Source: a virus
Virus record (IMG/VR): IMGVR_UViG_3300032828_000003
Span: 1-39,956 of that record
DNA: 39,956 bases
Reading direction: 5' to 3' (one strand)
The notes beneath the pieces are model-generated. The model saw nothing but the letters and a program-made list of their open reading frames with translations. It did not search any database and was not told the origin of the DNA. The position numbers and the translations under genes are program-made. Positions 16,013 to 25,106 of this stretch are shown one piece after another; position 1 is the stretch's first letter; every line of letters begins with the position of its first letter.

Positions 16013-17257
16013 ATGACCCTGGATACCTCAGCGTTCAATCCGATGCTCAAGGAGCACTACGCTCCCGGGCCGGTGGCCAACATGGCCTTCCAAAAGAACA
16101 AGGCGATCGGTCTCATGACCAAGCGCAACCGCAAGCCGTCCGGCGAGGGCGGCGGCAAGTACTGGGTCCAGCCGATCCAGTACGCCGATCCCGGCGGCGG
16201 ATCGTCCGACTTCGCGACCGCGAACGCGTACACCGACGCCCAGTCGCTGTACGTCGCGTTCCAGGTCTCGCGCAAGAAGCACTACCGCGTGGCCAAGGTC
16301 GAGAACGAGGTGATCGAGGCGACGGCCGAGGGCAACATGGACGCCTTCGAGCCCGCGTTCGACGAGTTCGACCGCGCGATCCGCGCCGAGGGGAACTATC
16401 TAAACTTCCGGTTCTTCCGGACGTCGGGCGGGTACATCGGCCGCATGAGCAACAGCTCGTTCGCGACCGCCGTGCTCACGCTCGACGATCCGGCGGGGTG
16501 CTGGGGCGTTCGCAAGAACGACGTCGTGAACCTGTCGGCGACCGACGGCACGAGCGGCTCGCTCAAGGCCGGCTCGCTCAAGGTGCTCAGCGTCCAGCGC
16601 CGCGCCGGCACGATCACGATGACCGGAAATATCTCGGCGGGCGTCGCGACCGCGGCGCAGAACGACTACGTGTTCCTCGCCGGCGACTTCGGACTGGGCT
16701 GCAGCGGCCTGCTCGACTGGGTGCCGGACTCTGCGCCCGGCGCGACGCTGTTCTACAACGTCGACCGCACGGCCGACGCCGACATGCTCGGCGGGCTCCG
16801 CGTCGACGCGACCAACGGCGAGCCGGTCCACGAGACGCTCGTCAACATGGTGGTCGCGGCGGACGAGCTCGGTGCCGAGCCCGACGTCTGCTTCGCGAAC
16901 CCGCGCGCGCTCGGCACGCTGACCAAGCAGCTCGAGGGTAAGTGGATCATCATGAAGGGCCAGGGCTACGGCGGCAGCGAGGCCGATATCGGCTACAAGG
17001 GCTGGCAGGTCACGCTCGAGGGCCACGAGGTCACGATCTTCAGCGATCGCACGTGTCCGGTGAAGCGCCTGTTCATGCTGCAGCTCGACACCTGGACGAT
17101 GTTCTCGGCGGGAATGGCCCCCAATTTCATCCAGAAGAAGGCCGGTTCGATCATCAAGCCGTCGGAAACGAGCGACGGCTTCGAGGGTCGCATCGGCGAG
17201 TATTTCAACTTCTCGTGCAAGGCGCCGGGCTGGAACGTCAACGCCCAGCTCCAGTGA
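16013..17257 (+). CDS. Major capsid protein
   Basis: 414 aa from ATG 16013 after AAGGATG. The opening (FNPMLKEHYAPGPVANMAFQ) and position just after the scaffold identify the coat protein, probably of HK97 fold. An inserted beta region (~130-210) is rich in Ser/Gly/Thr. The C-terminal part (GYKGWQVTLEGHEVTIFSDR...) resembles the P-domain strands of related podovirus coats. Hundreds of copies form the shell. No cleaved N-terminal delta domain is visible. Confidence 0.83.
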   Translation: MTLDTSAFNPMLKEHYAPGPVANMAFQKNKAIGLMTKRNRKPSGEGGGKYWVQPIQYADPGGGSSDFATANAYTDAQSLYVAFQVSRKKHYRVAKVENEVIEATAEGNMDAFEPAFDEFDRAIRAEGNYLNFRFFRTSGGYIGRMSNSSFATAVLTLDDPAGCWGVRKNDVVNLSATDGTSGSLKAGSLKVLSVQRRAGTITMTGNISAGVATAAQNDYVFLAGDFGLGCSGLLDWVPDSAPGATLFYNVDRTADADMLGGLRVDATNGEPVHETLVNMVVAADELGAEPDVCFANPRALGTLTKQLEGKWIIMKGQGYGGSEADIGYKGWQVTLEGHEVTIFSDRTCPVKRLFMLQLDTWTMFSAGMAPNFIQKKAGSIIKPSETSDGFEGRIGEYFNFSCKAPGWNVNAQLQ

Positions 17258-17267
17258 GGTGATGCCC

Positions 17268-18038
17268 ATGGCGAACGCGAAGACCTACTCGATCGATCCG
17301 AACATCTTCCAGCCGACCTCACTGTCTGGCGTGGCGCAATCGCCCGCCGACCGCAACGCGTCGGCGTGGACCCGGCTCCTGCTCACCTCGAACCTCGCGC
17401 TGTCAGCCGGCTTCGAGCTGCTCGACACGACGGCCACGACGCTGTCGCTCGACGTGTTCGAGTCGCGGCTCAACGTGAGCGGCACGATGGCGTTCACGCT
17501 CCCCGACGGTACCGTCATCGGGCAGCGCAAGCGCGTGCGCTGCGTGGCCGCGGCGTCGACGCCGCTCGCGACCCTGACCGTGACCACGCCCGAGACCGCG
17601 ACCAACTACGCGTGCTCGTCGACGTTCGTGTTCGACACGATCGGGCAGGCGGTCGAGTTCGAGTGGACGGAAAACAGCAAGTGGAAGGCCACGACGGTCA
17701 CGCGCGCGGGCGGCACGGCGAACAACGTCGTGGTCGGCACGACCGTGCTCACCGGCCTGAACCTGTGGGCGACGTACTTCCTCTCGGTCACCGGCACCGT
17801 GTCGTCGACCACCACCAAGGGCGTCCCGAACGGGTCGGCGATCGGCGAGCAGATCCTCGTCGGCTGCTCGACGGCCGCGTCCACGCCGTCCGGGACGATC
17901 TCGATCACCGGCGTGACCAACGCGGGCGGCGCGGCGACCACGCTCGGCACGTGCACGGCGACCACCCACTTTGCGACGCTGCGCTGGAACGGTGCCGCGT
18001 GGCAGGTGCTGGGCAACGCGACCCTGGTCCTGTCGTGA
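17268..18038 (+). CDS. Virion decoration or head-fibre-like protein with internal repeat
   Basis: 256 aa. GAGGTG sits six bases before ATG 17268; ATG 17262 and GTG 17259 are in-frame alternatives. The Ser/Thr/Val/Ala-rich beta sequence contains two related units, each with a CVAAASTP/CSTAASTP-like turn, a strand pair and a W(K)A or WQV segment. Such repeats suit a capsid-surface decoration or fibre protein. Placed between coat and adaptor. Exact role is inference. Confidence 0.6.
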   Translation: MANAKTYSIDPNIFQPTSLSGVAQSPADRNASAWTRLLLTSNLALSAGFELLDTTATTLSLDVFESRLNVSGTMAFTLPDGTVIGQRKRVRCVAAASTPLATLTVTTPETATNYACSSTFVFDTIGQAVEFEWTENSKWKATTVTRAGGTANNVVVGTTVLTGLNLWATYFLSVTGTVSSTTTKGVPNGSAIGEQILVGCSTAASTPSGTISITGVTNAGGAATTLGTCTATTHFATLRWNGAAWQVLGNATLVLS

Positions 18039-18051
18039 AAGGAGCACCGTA

Positions 18052-18492
18052 ATGCAACGCGGGAACAACATGGCCAAGGCGACGTTCGCGAACCATACGG
18101 ACGTGTACGCGGCGTTCCTCGGCGGCGGCGCGGCGACGAACCTGTCGATCCCAACCAACGGGGTCCTGACCGATTCCGCGGCCGGGCTCTTTCCCAGGAG
18201 CGCGAACCTCGCGCTCACGGGCACGTACGTGTCCACCGGCGTCTTCACGATCGTCCTCAGCGAGTCGTGCAAGAACATCCTGTGGGCGCAGCCGATCGTC
18301 GTGTCGGACGGCGGATCTCCGACGGCGATCCTCGAGGCGACGTGCACGAAGATCACGCCGCCGAACACGCTGACGATCAAGATCTTCACGCCGAGCGGGA
18401 CGTTGACGGACCCAGGGACCTCCGACCTGATCATCATCCGCATCACGTTCGCGGACACGAACTCGATCAACGGCATGGCGGCGGCCGGCTGA
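18052..18492 (+). CDS. Small virion structural protein
   Basis: 146 aa from ATG 18052 with AAAGGAG seven bases upstream; MAKATF at 18070 is an alternative start. Beta-rich Thr/Ser sequence (GTYVSTGVFTIVLSESC, KITPPNTLTIKIFTPSGTLT). Likely a minor head or decoration protein by position. Confidence 0.58.
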   Translation: MQRGNNMAKATFANHTDVYAAFLGGGAATNLSIPTNGVLTDSAAGLFPRSANLALTGTYVSTGVFTIVLSESCKNILWAQPIVVSDGGSPTAILEATCTKITPPNTLTIKIFTPSGTLTDPGTSDLIIIRITFADTNSINGMAAAG

Positions 18493-18502
18493 GGACTCCC
18501 CG

Positions 18503-19177
18503 GTGGCGCTCGTCAAGACCCTCGCCGATCTCCGAGCGGCCCTGCTCCGCAGGGTCCGCGTGGAGAACAGCACCGATCTGACGCCGGACGTCCTGAACGA
18601 CGTCGTCAACGACGCGCTGTACGAGGGCCGGGATATCATCACCGGGAAGTGGCTCGAGTACTATACGGTCAGCGTTCCGCAGGCCGTGACGGCGGGGACA
18701 GATACGTACGCCCTGCCGACCGACTTCTACAAGCTGCGCGGCGTCTGGATCCTGACCGACACGCTGCGCTACCGGCGGCTCATGCCGATCGACCTGGACG
18801 CGCTGCACGAGTACACGGGGACCACGACCGCCGACAAGGCGTACCGGTACCTGCTGATCGCGCGGAACCTCCAGCTCGCGCCGGTCCCCGCCTCGAACGA
18901 GACGCTCAAGATCTGGTACGTCCCGATCCAGGCCGAGCTCACGAACGACTCGGACTCGGTCACGTTCGACGTGCCGGCCGAGCTGAAGCTGATCCTTGCG
19001 ATCGGCTGGCGAGACATCCTCGAGGGGCAGGATCTCGACCCGTCGCCGGCGGTCGCGAAGGTCGACTACTACACGAAGCTCCTGCGGACCGCGGCCGACG
19101 GCAAGGACGCGGCGCAGCCGTTCTATCTCGACCCGCACGGGCCGTTCGTCGACGACGACTTCGACGAGGTATGGTGA
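18503..19177 (+). CDS. Head-tail adaptor protein (gp6-like)
   Basis: 224 aa from GTG 18503. The helical start (TLADLRAALLRRVRVENSTD, then VLNDVVNDALYEGRDIITG) and later WYVPIQAELTNDSDSVTF match the layout of podoviral adaptors that ring the portal and hold the nozzle. The C-terminus is acidic (FVDDDFDEVW). The gene supports short-tailed morphology. Confidence 0.72.
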   Translation: MALVKTLADLRAALLRRVRVENSTDLTPDVLNDVVNDALYEGRDIITGKWLEYYTVSVPQAVTAGTDTYALPTDFYKLRGVWILTDTLRYRRLMPIDLDALHEYTGTTTADKAYRYLLIARNLQLAPVPASNETLKIWYVPIQAELTNDSDSVTFDVPAELKLILAIGWRDILEGQDLDPSPAVAKVDYYTKLLRTAADGKDAAQPFYLDPHGPFVDDDFDEVW

Positions 19178-19512
19178 TGCCGGCGCAGCGAGCCAAGCGT
19201 CCCGTGCCGCGCCCGCAGGCGATCGGCACGAACACGCCCGACCTGCCGAGCGTCCAGCGCGCGCTCGGCGACGTGCTCGACAAGCTGCCGACGGTCGCGA
19301 ACCGACCGCGCTCGTCGGTCCAGGCCGACCTCGTCGTGGGCGACAACCGCGTCGCGCACGGCGTGGGCATGGTGCCGCGCGGCGTGAGCCTCGTGCCGAC
19401 CGTCGCCGACGCGACGTTCGCGTGGTGCCTCAAGAGCCGCGACGACAAGCAGGCGGTGATCACCGTGGTCGGCGTGGCGCAGCCGGGCTGCGTGCTGGAG
19501 TTCTGGGCATGA
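19177..19512 (+). CDS. Small virion or tail-associated protein
   Basis: 111 aa; ATG 19177 overlaps the previous stop (TGATG), GTG 19174 is an alternative. Basic start (MPAQRAKRPVPRPQAIG), then beta strands (VGDNRVAHGVGMVPRGVSLV, AVITVVGVAQPGCVLEFWA). The compact beta fold following a flexible arm suggests a tail-knob or fibre-anchor protein. Function inferred from position only. ATGA overlap downstream. Confidence 0.58.
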   Translation: MPAQRAKRPVPRPQAIGTNTPDLPSVQRALGDVLDKLPTVANRPRSSVQADLVVGDNRVAHGVGMVPRGVSLVPTVADATFAWCLKSRDDKQAVITVVGVAQPGCVLEFWA

Positions 19513-20570
19513 GCACTCCGAACATGGGGATGACGCTGCCGGTCGACCATGGCTCGAGCGGCACGTGGGACACGATCCTCGACCAGGTGTTCACGGTGAT
19601 CGACCAGCACGATCACACGACCGGCAAGGGCGTGCAGATCCCGACGGCCGCGCTCAACGTCAACGCGCACCTCGCGATGGGATCGTTCGCGGTCAAGGAC
19701 GCGCTCGCGTTCGATCTAGGGCCGACGACGCCGGCGAGCGTGTCGTCGTTCTCGAGCGCGCTGTTCGCGAACAGTTCCGATAGCAACAACCTCTACTACC
19801 GCAACAGCAGCGGCGTGAACGTGCAGATCACGAGCGGCAGCACGCTGAACGTGTCGATCGTCGGCGGCATCGGCGGAGACTACAGCTCGGTGAGCGCGCT
19901 GCTGTCGTTCGACGACGCGACCGACAGCTACTGGCTCCAGCAGCAGGGCTCGCCGCGGCCGTGGGCGCGCGTCCGCGTCGGCGACGTCGACATCTACGAG
20001 ACCGCTGCGTCGATCACGAACCGCGTGCGCGTCCAGAGCCCAAGCGGGCTCGCGGCGAGCTACGCGATGACGCTGCCGGCCGCGCTCGGATCGCAGACCG
20101 AGCCGCTGTCGGTGAGCTCGGCCGGCGTGATGTCGCTCGGCAAGCACGGCACGTACACGCTGCAGCTGCACGGGTCGATCTTTCAGCCGACGGCCGGCAC
20201 GCCCGCGTACGGCGCGTTCGTCGGCACCTCGGGAATCTCGGCATCGGGCGCGGCGCTGAACGCGGTCGCGCCGATCCCGCTCCGCGACAGCGAGCGGATC
20301 ACCGCGGTCAGGTTCTTCGTCGCGGACAGCGCGACCGGGCCGACCAAGGTGCAGGGCAGCATCGGCAACGTCGTCGGCAGTACCGGAGTGCCGACGAACA
20401 CGAACTCCACCTCGGTGTCGGCCGGGACCGGCGCGAACCAGACGCTCCAGATCACCGGCCTCACGATCACGGCGACGGCGGGTACCGCGTACCTGCTGCA
20501 GATCGCGACCACGACGGGGACGAACTTCTCGGCCTGTTACATGGTGGAGATCGACTATGACAAGCCGTGA
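19509..20570 (+). CDS. Tail fibre or virion beta protein
   Basis: 353 aa from ATG 19509 (ATGA overlap). The N-terminus (MSTPNMGMTLPVDHGSSGTW) resembles virion-anchoring peptides of fibre-like proteins. HDHTTGKGVQIPTAALNVNA is a known type of trimer-collar motif in tail-fibre proteins. The rest is Ser/Thr/Gly/Ala beta sequence ending TNFSACYMVEIDYDKP. Probably a trimeric fibre or baseplate component; no enzymatic motif. Confidence 0.66.
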   Translation: MSTPNMGMTLPVDHGSSGTWDTILDQVFTVIDQHDHTTGKGVQIPTAALNVNAHLAMGSFAVKDALAFDLGPTTPASVSSFSSALFANSSDSNNLYYRNSSGVNVQITSGSTLNVSIVGGIGGDYSSVSALLSFDDATDSYWLQQQGSPRPWARVRVGDVDIYETAASITNRVRVQSPSGLAASYAMTLPAALGSQTEPLSVSSAGVMSLGKHGTYTLQLHGSIFQPTAGTPAYGAFVGTSGISASGAALNAVAPIPLRDSERITAVRFFVADSATGPTKVQGSIGNVVGSTGVPTNTNSTSVSAGTGANQTLQITGLTITATAGTAYLLQIATTTGTNFSACYMVEIDYDKP

Positions 20571-20817
20571 TCAGTCGCAGGATCCGGCTCGCACGGTCGA
20601 GCCGTCGACGAGCGGGCACGAGCGCTCCCAGCACGTTCCGGTCGGCGGCACGCACTCCGCCGGAACGGGATCCTCGCTGCATCCGAGATCGAACGCGCAG
20701 CACGGATTGGCCTCGGGCGCGAGCGTCTCGCACTCTGCGGGCTCTGGGCTCGAAGGATCGACGCCGCATCCGACCAGCAGAACCATCATGGCGATCTTCA
20801 ACATGCTCACAATTTGA
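20557..20817 (+). CDS. Polar low-complexity protein (competes with antisense lipoprotein frame)
   Basis: 86 aa, ATG 20557 with GGAG seven bases upstream, overlapping the fibre gene by 14 bases. Ser/His/Gly/Thr-rich with no hydrophobic core, ending with an odd IMAIFNMLTI. A good ribosome site and orientation favour it. Composition and the convincing lipoprotein on the opposite strand argue against. I regard it as slightly the weaker of the two. Confidence 0.35.
   Translation: MTSRDQSQDPARTVEPSTSGHERSQHVPVGGTHSAGTGSSLHPRSNAQHGLASGASVSHSAGSGLEGSTPHPTSRTIMAIFNMLTI
20571..20810 (-). CDS. Possible antisense small Cys-rich lipoprotein (moron-like)
   Basis: 79 aa on the minus strand from GTG 20810 (ATG 20804 gives MLKIAMMVLLVGCG). 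It shows a textbook signal: Lys, hydrophobic IAMMVLLVG, then lipobox Cys, followed by PSSPEPAE and about nine more cysteines (CC, CWERSC). It would be lipid-anchored in the host envelope. It lies fully inside a + strand frame in the late operon, opposite to all neighbours, as isolated lysogenic-conversion or exclusion genes often do. No clear ribosome site is visible, which is the main doubt. Confidence 0.48.
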   Translation of the reverse strand: MSMLKIAMMVLLVGCGVDPSSPEPAECETLAPEANPCCAFDLGCSEDPVPAECVPPTGTCWERSCPLVDGSTVRAGSCD

Positions 20818-20825
20818 GAGGGTAT

Positions 20826-20999
20826 ATGCCGCTTGTCAAGTCAGCGTCCAAGGCAGCCGTTTCGCAGAACATTCGGACGGAGATCAAGGCGGGCCGCCCG
20901 CAGAAGCAGGCGGTGGCGATCGCGCTGTCGACCGCGCGCAACGCCCATCACAAGGCGCACCAGGACGCGCACGCGAAGGCGGCAAAGAAGATCTACTGA
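20826..20999 (+). CDS. Small conserved basic phage protein
   Basis: 57 aa. ATG 20826 follows GAGAGGG by three bases. Reads MPLVKSASKAAVSQNIRTEI, then KAGRPQKQAVAIALSTARNA, a pattern I recognise in many phage and bacterial small proteins of unknown role. Basic, helical, possibly DNA-binding. Its stop overlaps the nozzle ATG (TGATG). Confidence 0.7.
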   Translation: MPLVKSASKAAVSQNIRTEIKAGRPQKQAVAIALSTARNAHHKAHQDAHAKAAKKIY

Positions 21000-23900
21000 T
21001 GCCGATCCGCCCCGTCCCATTGCCGATCCAGTTCGCTGGCGGCGTCGAGACCAAGACCGACGCGAAGCAGGTCCCGCAGACGAAGCTGCTCACCTGCGAG
21101 AACGCGACGTTCGTCAAGGGCACGACGCTCGCCAAGCGGAACGGGTACGTCGCGCTCGGACGGCTGACCGAAGCGGGCGGCACGTACGGCACCGCGATCG
21201 GGATCGGCGAGCGCGACGGCGAGCTCGTGCTGTTCGACGGCGTGCGCGCGTGGAGCCACCGGCCCAGCTCGGACACGTGGAGCGACACCGGCGACATGGC
21301 CGCGTGCACGATGATCAACAGGCCGATCGCGCGCACCGGGACGCAGCAGACCATGCTCGACCAGGCGCAGCTGTCCGGCGTGCGCGCGGCCGCGTGGGAG
21401 GACAGCCGCGGCGGCGTGCGCATGAGCGTGATCGAGGCCGAGACCGGCCGGATCCTGCTCGCCGACACGCAGCTGCACGCTACCGCCCAGTGCCCGCGCG
21501 CGTGCGTGTGCGGGTCCGTGATCCACGTCTACTACCTGGTCGCCGCGCTCGGCCAGATCTGGGTCGCGATCGTGAACCCCGCGATCCCGTCGACCGCACC
21601 GGTGCCGCAGCTCCTGATCGATGACGTCCGTCGCGCGAACGCGGTCTACGACGCGGTGACCTCGTGGTCGACGACGTACGCGGACACGAACCCCGTCTCG
21701 ATCGCGTGGTCGTGCGAGACCGGCGGCCACCGCGTGGCATACGTCCACCCGAGCGGCGTGCTCGGGTCCGCGGTCACCGGGCTGCCCGGCGCGGCGACGT
21801 TCTCTGCCGCGACCGACACGGTCGACGGCCCGATCGGGATCGTGTACGACCGCCACAGCGACTCGGTGGTGGCGGTCGCCTGGGGCGATAACGCCTCGCA
21901 GGTCCGTGTCCGGTTCGTGACCTCGACAAGCCTGGTCACGTTCGTCTACACCGGGGTCGTCACTTCGATCTTCGGGACGTCGTGGCTGCGCGTCGCGCTC
22001 GACTTCACCGGCCTCAGCGCGGGCGGCTTTCCGATCCTGTGGTGGGCCGCGGACACCGACCGCGGGCTGCCCGCGCAGCCCGACCAGTGGGCGATCGAGA
22101 CCGGTGCGCTCGACGCGACCGGCACGCTCGTGCAGGCGTCCCGCCAGCTGCGCGGCCACGTCGTCGCCGGCCGCGCGTTCTACGACCAGGGCAACGCGTA
22201 CCTGCCGGTCGCGCACGCGCCGCAGTTCTTCCCGTACGCGGCCGTGATCCGGCTGTCGACGTCGACGCTCGGGCCGATCACGCCGTGCTTCGCTCGGATC
22301 CTGCCCGGATCGCTCTACGCGAACACGACGCGCAAGCACGTCCCGAGCTCGCAGAGCGTGGACCCCGAGACCAGTGGGCTCGACATCGGCAACTCCGCCC
22401 GGCACGAGATCGCGCTCGGCTACCGGATCCAGCTGTCGGGCTCGAGCGCGACGCAGTGGAGCGAGGCCGGCGCGATGGTCTGCGCGCTCGACTTCTCGGA
22501 CGCGAACGCGTACCGCACGCAGCAGCTGGGCCGCGGGCTCTACCTCGCCGGCGCGTGCCCGCAGCGCTACGACGGCGCGTCGTGGGCCGAGGCCGACTTC
22601 CACACGGCGCCGGACACCGTGAGCGGCGTTACGTGGGTCAGCGAGGGCGCGGCCGGCGCGCTCGGCGCGGGAACCTACGGCTACAAGATCGTGTACGAGG
22701 AAATCGACGCGCAGGGCGAGCGCCGGACCAGCGCGCCCAGCGTCCAGCAGAACGTCACGATCGGCGCGAGCAAGAAGGTGAACGTCACGATCCCGACGCT
22801 CCGGCTCACCGCGCGCTCGCGCGTGCGGATCGGCGTGTTCCGCACGCCGCAGGGCCAGACCGGCGACCCCGACCAGCTAACGTTCTACCGCGTGACCTCG
22901 ACCGATCCGACCGCGTCGGGCGACAACGGGTACGTGGTCAACGATCCGACCGTCGACACGATCTTGTTCGTCGACAACATCACGGACGCGACGCTGATCG
23001 GGCTCGAGCCGCTCTACACCAACGGCGGCATCCTGCCGAACAACCCTGTGCAGATCGCGGGCGGCGTGATCGCGGGCGGCAAGAGCCGGCTGTTCGCGAC
23101 CGACCCGGTCGATCCGCACCTCGTACGGTTCTCGCAGCAGATCGGTGATGACGAGGGCGTCGCGTGGCCGATCGACCTGTCGACGCGGATCGACCCGTAC
23201 GGCGGCGACGTGATCGGCCTTGGCATCGTCGATGACACCGTGGTCGCGTTCACCGCGACCGCGATCTACGGCTTCGGCGGCCCGGGTCCGCAGGACAACC
23301 CGAACGCGGACCCGCAGTCGTTCTCGTTCTCGCCGCCGCGGCTCATCACGAGCGACGTCGGCTGCAAGTCGCCGGGCTCGATCTGCCAGTCGCCGCTCGG
23401 CATCGTGTTCCAGTCGTCCAAGGGCATCAAGATGCTCGACCGCACGCTCAACGTGGTCGACATCGGCTCGGCGGTCTACGCGTACAACGACCAGACGGTC
23501 CGGCGGGCGACGCTCCTGCCCGATCGACACCAGATCGTGTTCCTCACCGACGACGGCTCCACGCTGCTCTGGGACTACCAGCGCGACCAGTGGTCGACGT
23601 TCACGAACCACGAAGGGCTCGACGCGCTCGTGCTCGACGGCACGTACCACTACCTGCGCACCGACGGCCGCGTGTTCGCCGAAACGCCGGGCTCCTACGT
23701 CGACGACAACAGCCACATCGTGATGCGGATCGAGACCGCGTGGATCAAGCTCGGCGGGTACCTGCAGGGCTGGCAGCGGATCCTGTGGGCGTTCATCATC
23801 GGCGAGTTCGAGAGCGATCACCTGCTCGGCGTCCGCTACCGGACCGACTACAACGACGCGTGGTCGGAGCAGATCCAGCTCGACGTCGGGAACAACTACA

Positions 23901-24139
23901 ACCCGAGCGTGTACGGCGCGGGCGCGTACGGCGTTGGCGAGTACGGCGGACCCGGCGGAGACGAGACGCGCTACCAGCGCGCGATCCACTTAAACAAGCG
24001 GTGCCAGTCGATCCAGTTCCGGTTCGAGGACATCGAGGACGTGACCGAGTACGGCGCGAGCTACCAGCTGTCCGAGCTGCTATTGATCGGCGGCGTGCTC
24101 GGTCCGGCGTTCAAGCTGCCGGCAGCGAGGAGGAACTGA
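20999..24139 (+). CDS. Tail nozzle / stabilisation protein
   Basis: 1046 aa from ATG 20999. The opening (PIRPVPLPIQFAGGVETKTD, then NATFVKGTTLAKRNGYVAL) is typical of podoviral nozzle proteins of the T7 gp12 or P22 gp10 type. Multiple beta-propeller-like segments follow, including SRLFATDPVDPHLVRFSQQI and YNDQTVRRATLLPDRHQIVF. It should form the tail tip through which DNA leaves. The C-terminal part has Gly/Tyr repeats (YGAGAYGVGEYGGPGG). An upstream in-frame extension to 20567 overlaps other genes and was rejected. Confidence 0.75.
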   Translation: MPIRPVPLPIQFAGGVETKTDAKQVPQTKLLTCENATFVKGTTLAKRNGYVALGRLTEAGGTYGTAIGIGERDGELVLFDGVRAWSHRPSSDTWSDTGDMAACTMINRPIARTGTQQTMLDQAQLSGVRAAAWEDSRGGVRMSVIEAETGRILLADTQLHATAQCPRACVCGSVIHVYYLVAALGQIWVAIVNPAIPSTAPVPQLLIDDVRRANAVYDAVTSWSTTYADTNPVSIAWSCETGGHRVAYVHPSGVLGSAVTGLPGAATFSAATDTVDGPIGIVYDRHSDSVVAVAWGDNASQVRVRFVTSTSLVTFVYTGVVTSIFGTSWLRVALDFTGLSAGGFPILWWAADTDRGLPAQPDQWAIETGALDATGTLVQASRQLRGHVVAGRAFYDQGNAYLPVAHAPQFFPYAAVIRLSTSTLGPITPCFARILPGSLYANTTRKHVPSSQSVDPETSGLDIGNSARHEIALGYRIQLSGSSATQWSEAGAMVCALDFSDANAYRTQQLGRGLYLAGACPQRYDGASWAEADFHTAPDTVSGVTWVSEGAAGALGAGTYGYKIVYEEIDAQGERRTSAPSVQQNVTIGASKKVNVTIPTLRLTARSRVRIGVFRTPQGQTGDPDQLTFYRVTSTDPTASGDNGYVVNDPTVDTILFVDNITDATLIGLEPLYTNGGILPNNPVQIAGGVIAGGKSRLFATDPVDPHLVRFSQQIGDDEGVAWPIDLSTRIDPYGGDVIGLGIVDDTVVAFTATAIYGFGGPGPQDNPNADPQSFSFSPPRLITSDVGCKSPGSICQSPLGIVFQSSKGIKMLDRTLNVVDIGSAVYAYNDQTVRRATLLPDRHQIVFLTDDGSTLLWDYQRDQWSTFTNHEGLDALVLDGTYHYLRTDGRVFAETPGSYVDDNSHIVMRIETAWIKLGGYLQGWQRILWAFIIGEFESDHLLGVRYRTDYNDAWSEQIQLDVGNNYNPSVYGAGAYGVGEYGGPGGDETRYQRAIHLNKRCQSIQFRFEDIEDVTEYGASYQLSELLLIGGVLGPAFKLPAARRN

Positions 24140-24140
24140 C

Positions 24141-25100
24141 ATGGCCTGGTACGACGTGTTTCTCGGCGGCATGGGCGCATCGACGAATCCGAGCGATTAC
24201 AAGATCACGTCGCCGTACGGCTCGCAGATCACCGGCATGATCAACAGCGGCGTGCAGGGGATCGATCAGCGGCAGACGCCGCAGGCGCAGCAGAACAGCC
24301 CGTACGCGGCCATGCAGATGCAGCAGGCGCAGCAGCTCCAGCGGATCGCGAGCGGCCAGCAGCAGGGCGCCGGCGAGCTCGCGGCGCAGCGCCAGGCGCA
24401 GAACGCGATGGCCGGACAGCAGGCGATGGCGCGCATGGCCCACGGCGGGAACGCCGCGCTCGCGGCCCGTGGCGCGGCGAACAACGCGGCCGGCATCGGG
24501 CTCGCCGGCGCCGGCATGAGCCAGCAGGCCGCGCTCCAGGACCAATCGGCCGCACAGCAGGCGCTGACCGGCGCGATGGGGCAGGCGCGCGGGCAGGACC
24601 AGCAGATGCAGCTCGCGAACCTCGACGCGCAGCTGCGCGCGATGGGAATGAACGATCAGGCCCGGCTCGGCTATCTGCAGCAGCTGACCGGGCTCAACGC
24701 GCAGCAGCTCGCCGCGCAGTCGCAGGCGATGCAGACCGCGGTCGGGCAACAGGGTCTGCTCGGCCCGCTCTTGAGCGCTGGCGGCCAGGTCGGCGCGGCC
24801 GCGGCCATGTCCGACGAGCGGGTCAAGACGGGCGTGACCGACGCGCGCGACGAGGTCGACGAGATGCTCGATCAGCTCCTGCCGAAGGCGTACGCGTACA
24901 AGGATCAGAGCAAGCACGGCGTCGGCCGCCGTGTCGGCATCATGGCGCAGGACATGATGCGATCGAGGGCCGGAGCGCGCGTCGTGTTCCAGCACCCCGA
25001 CGGCCTCGCGCTCGACGTCAACAAGGCCCTGTCGGCCGCGCTCGCGTCGAGCGCGCGGCTCAACGAGCGGCTCCGCAAGGTGGAGCGGAAGGCGCGCTGA
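24141..25100 (+). CDS. Ala/Gln-rich virion protein with peptidase S74 chaperone domain
   Basis: 319 aa. Residues ~40-220 are a Gln/Ala-rich helical region. Residues ~224-319 fit the S74 intramolecular chaperone: SDERVKTGV, LLPKAYAYKD, RRVGIMAQDM, HPDGLALDVNKALSAALASS and a final coiled coil. In this family a Ser and a Lys five residues later catalyse self-cleavage; S224 and K229 match that spacing, so cleavage before S224 is predicted. The domain normally helps trimers fold. Its fusion to an internal-type protein next to the ejection genes is unusual. Confidence 0.75.
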   Translation: MAWYDVFLGGMGASTNPSDYKITSPYGSQITGMINSGVQGIDQRQTPQAQQNSPYAAMQMQQAQQLQRIASGQQQGAGELAAQRQAQNAMAGQQAMARMAHGGNAALAARGAANNAAGIGLAGAGMSQQAALQDQSAAQQALTGAMGQARGQDQQMQLANLDAQLRAMGMNDQARLGYLQQLTGLNAQQLAAQSQAMQTAVGQQGLLGPLLSAGGQVGAAAAMSDERVKTGVTDARDEVDEMLDQLLPKAYAYKDQSKHGVGRRVGIMAQDMMRSRAGARVVFQHPDGLALDVNKALSAALASSARLNERLRKVERKAR

Positions 25101-25106
25101 GGCCCG

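Noticed and set aside
20993-22603. 536-codon minus-strand frame opposite the nozzle gene
   Set aside because: Antisense shadow; no domain, and the + frame is clearly coding.
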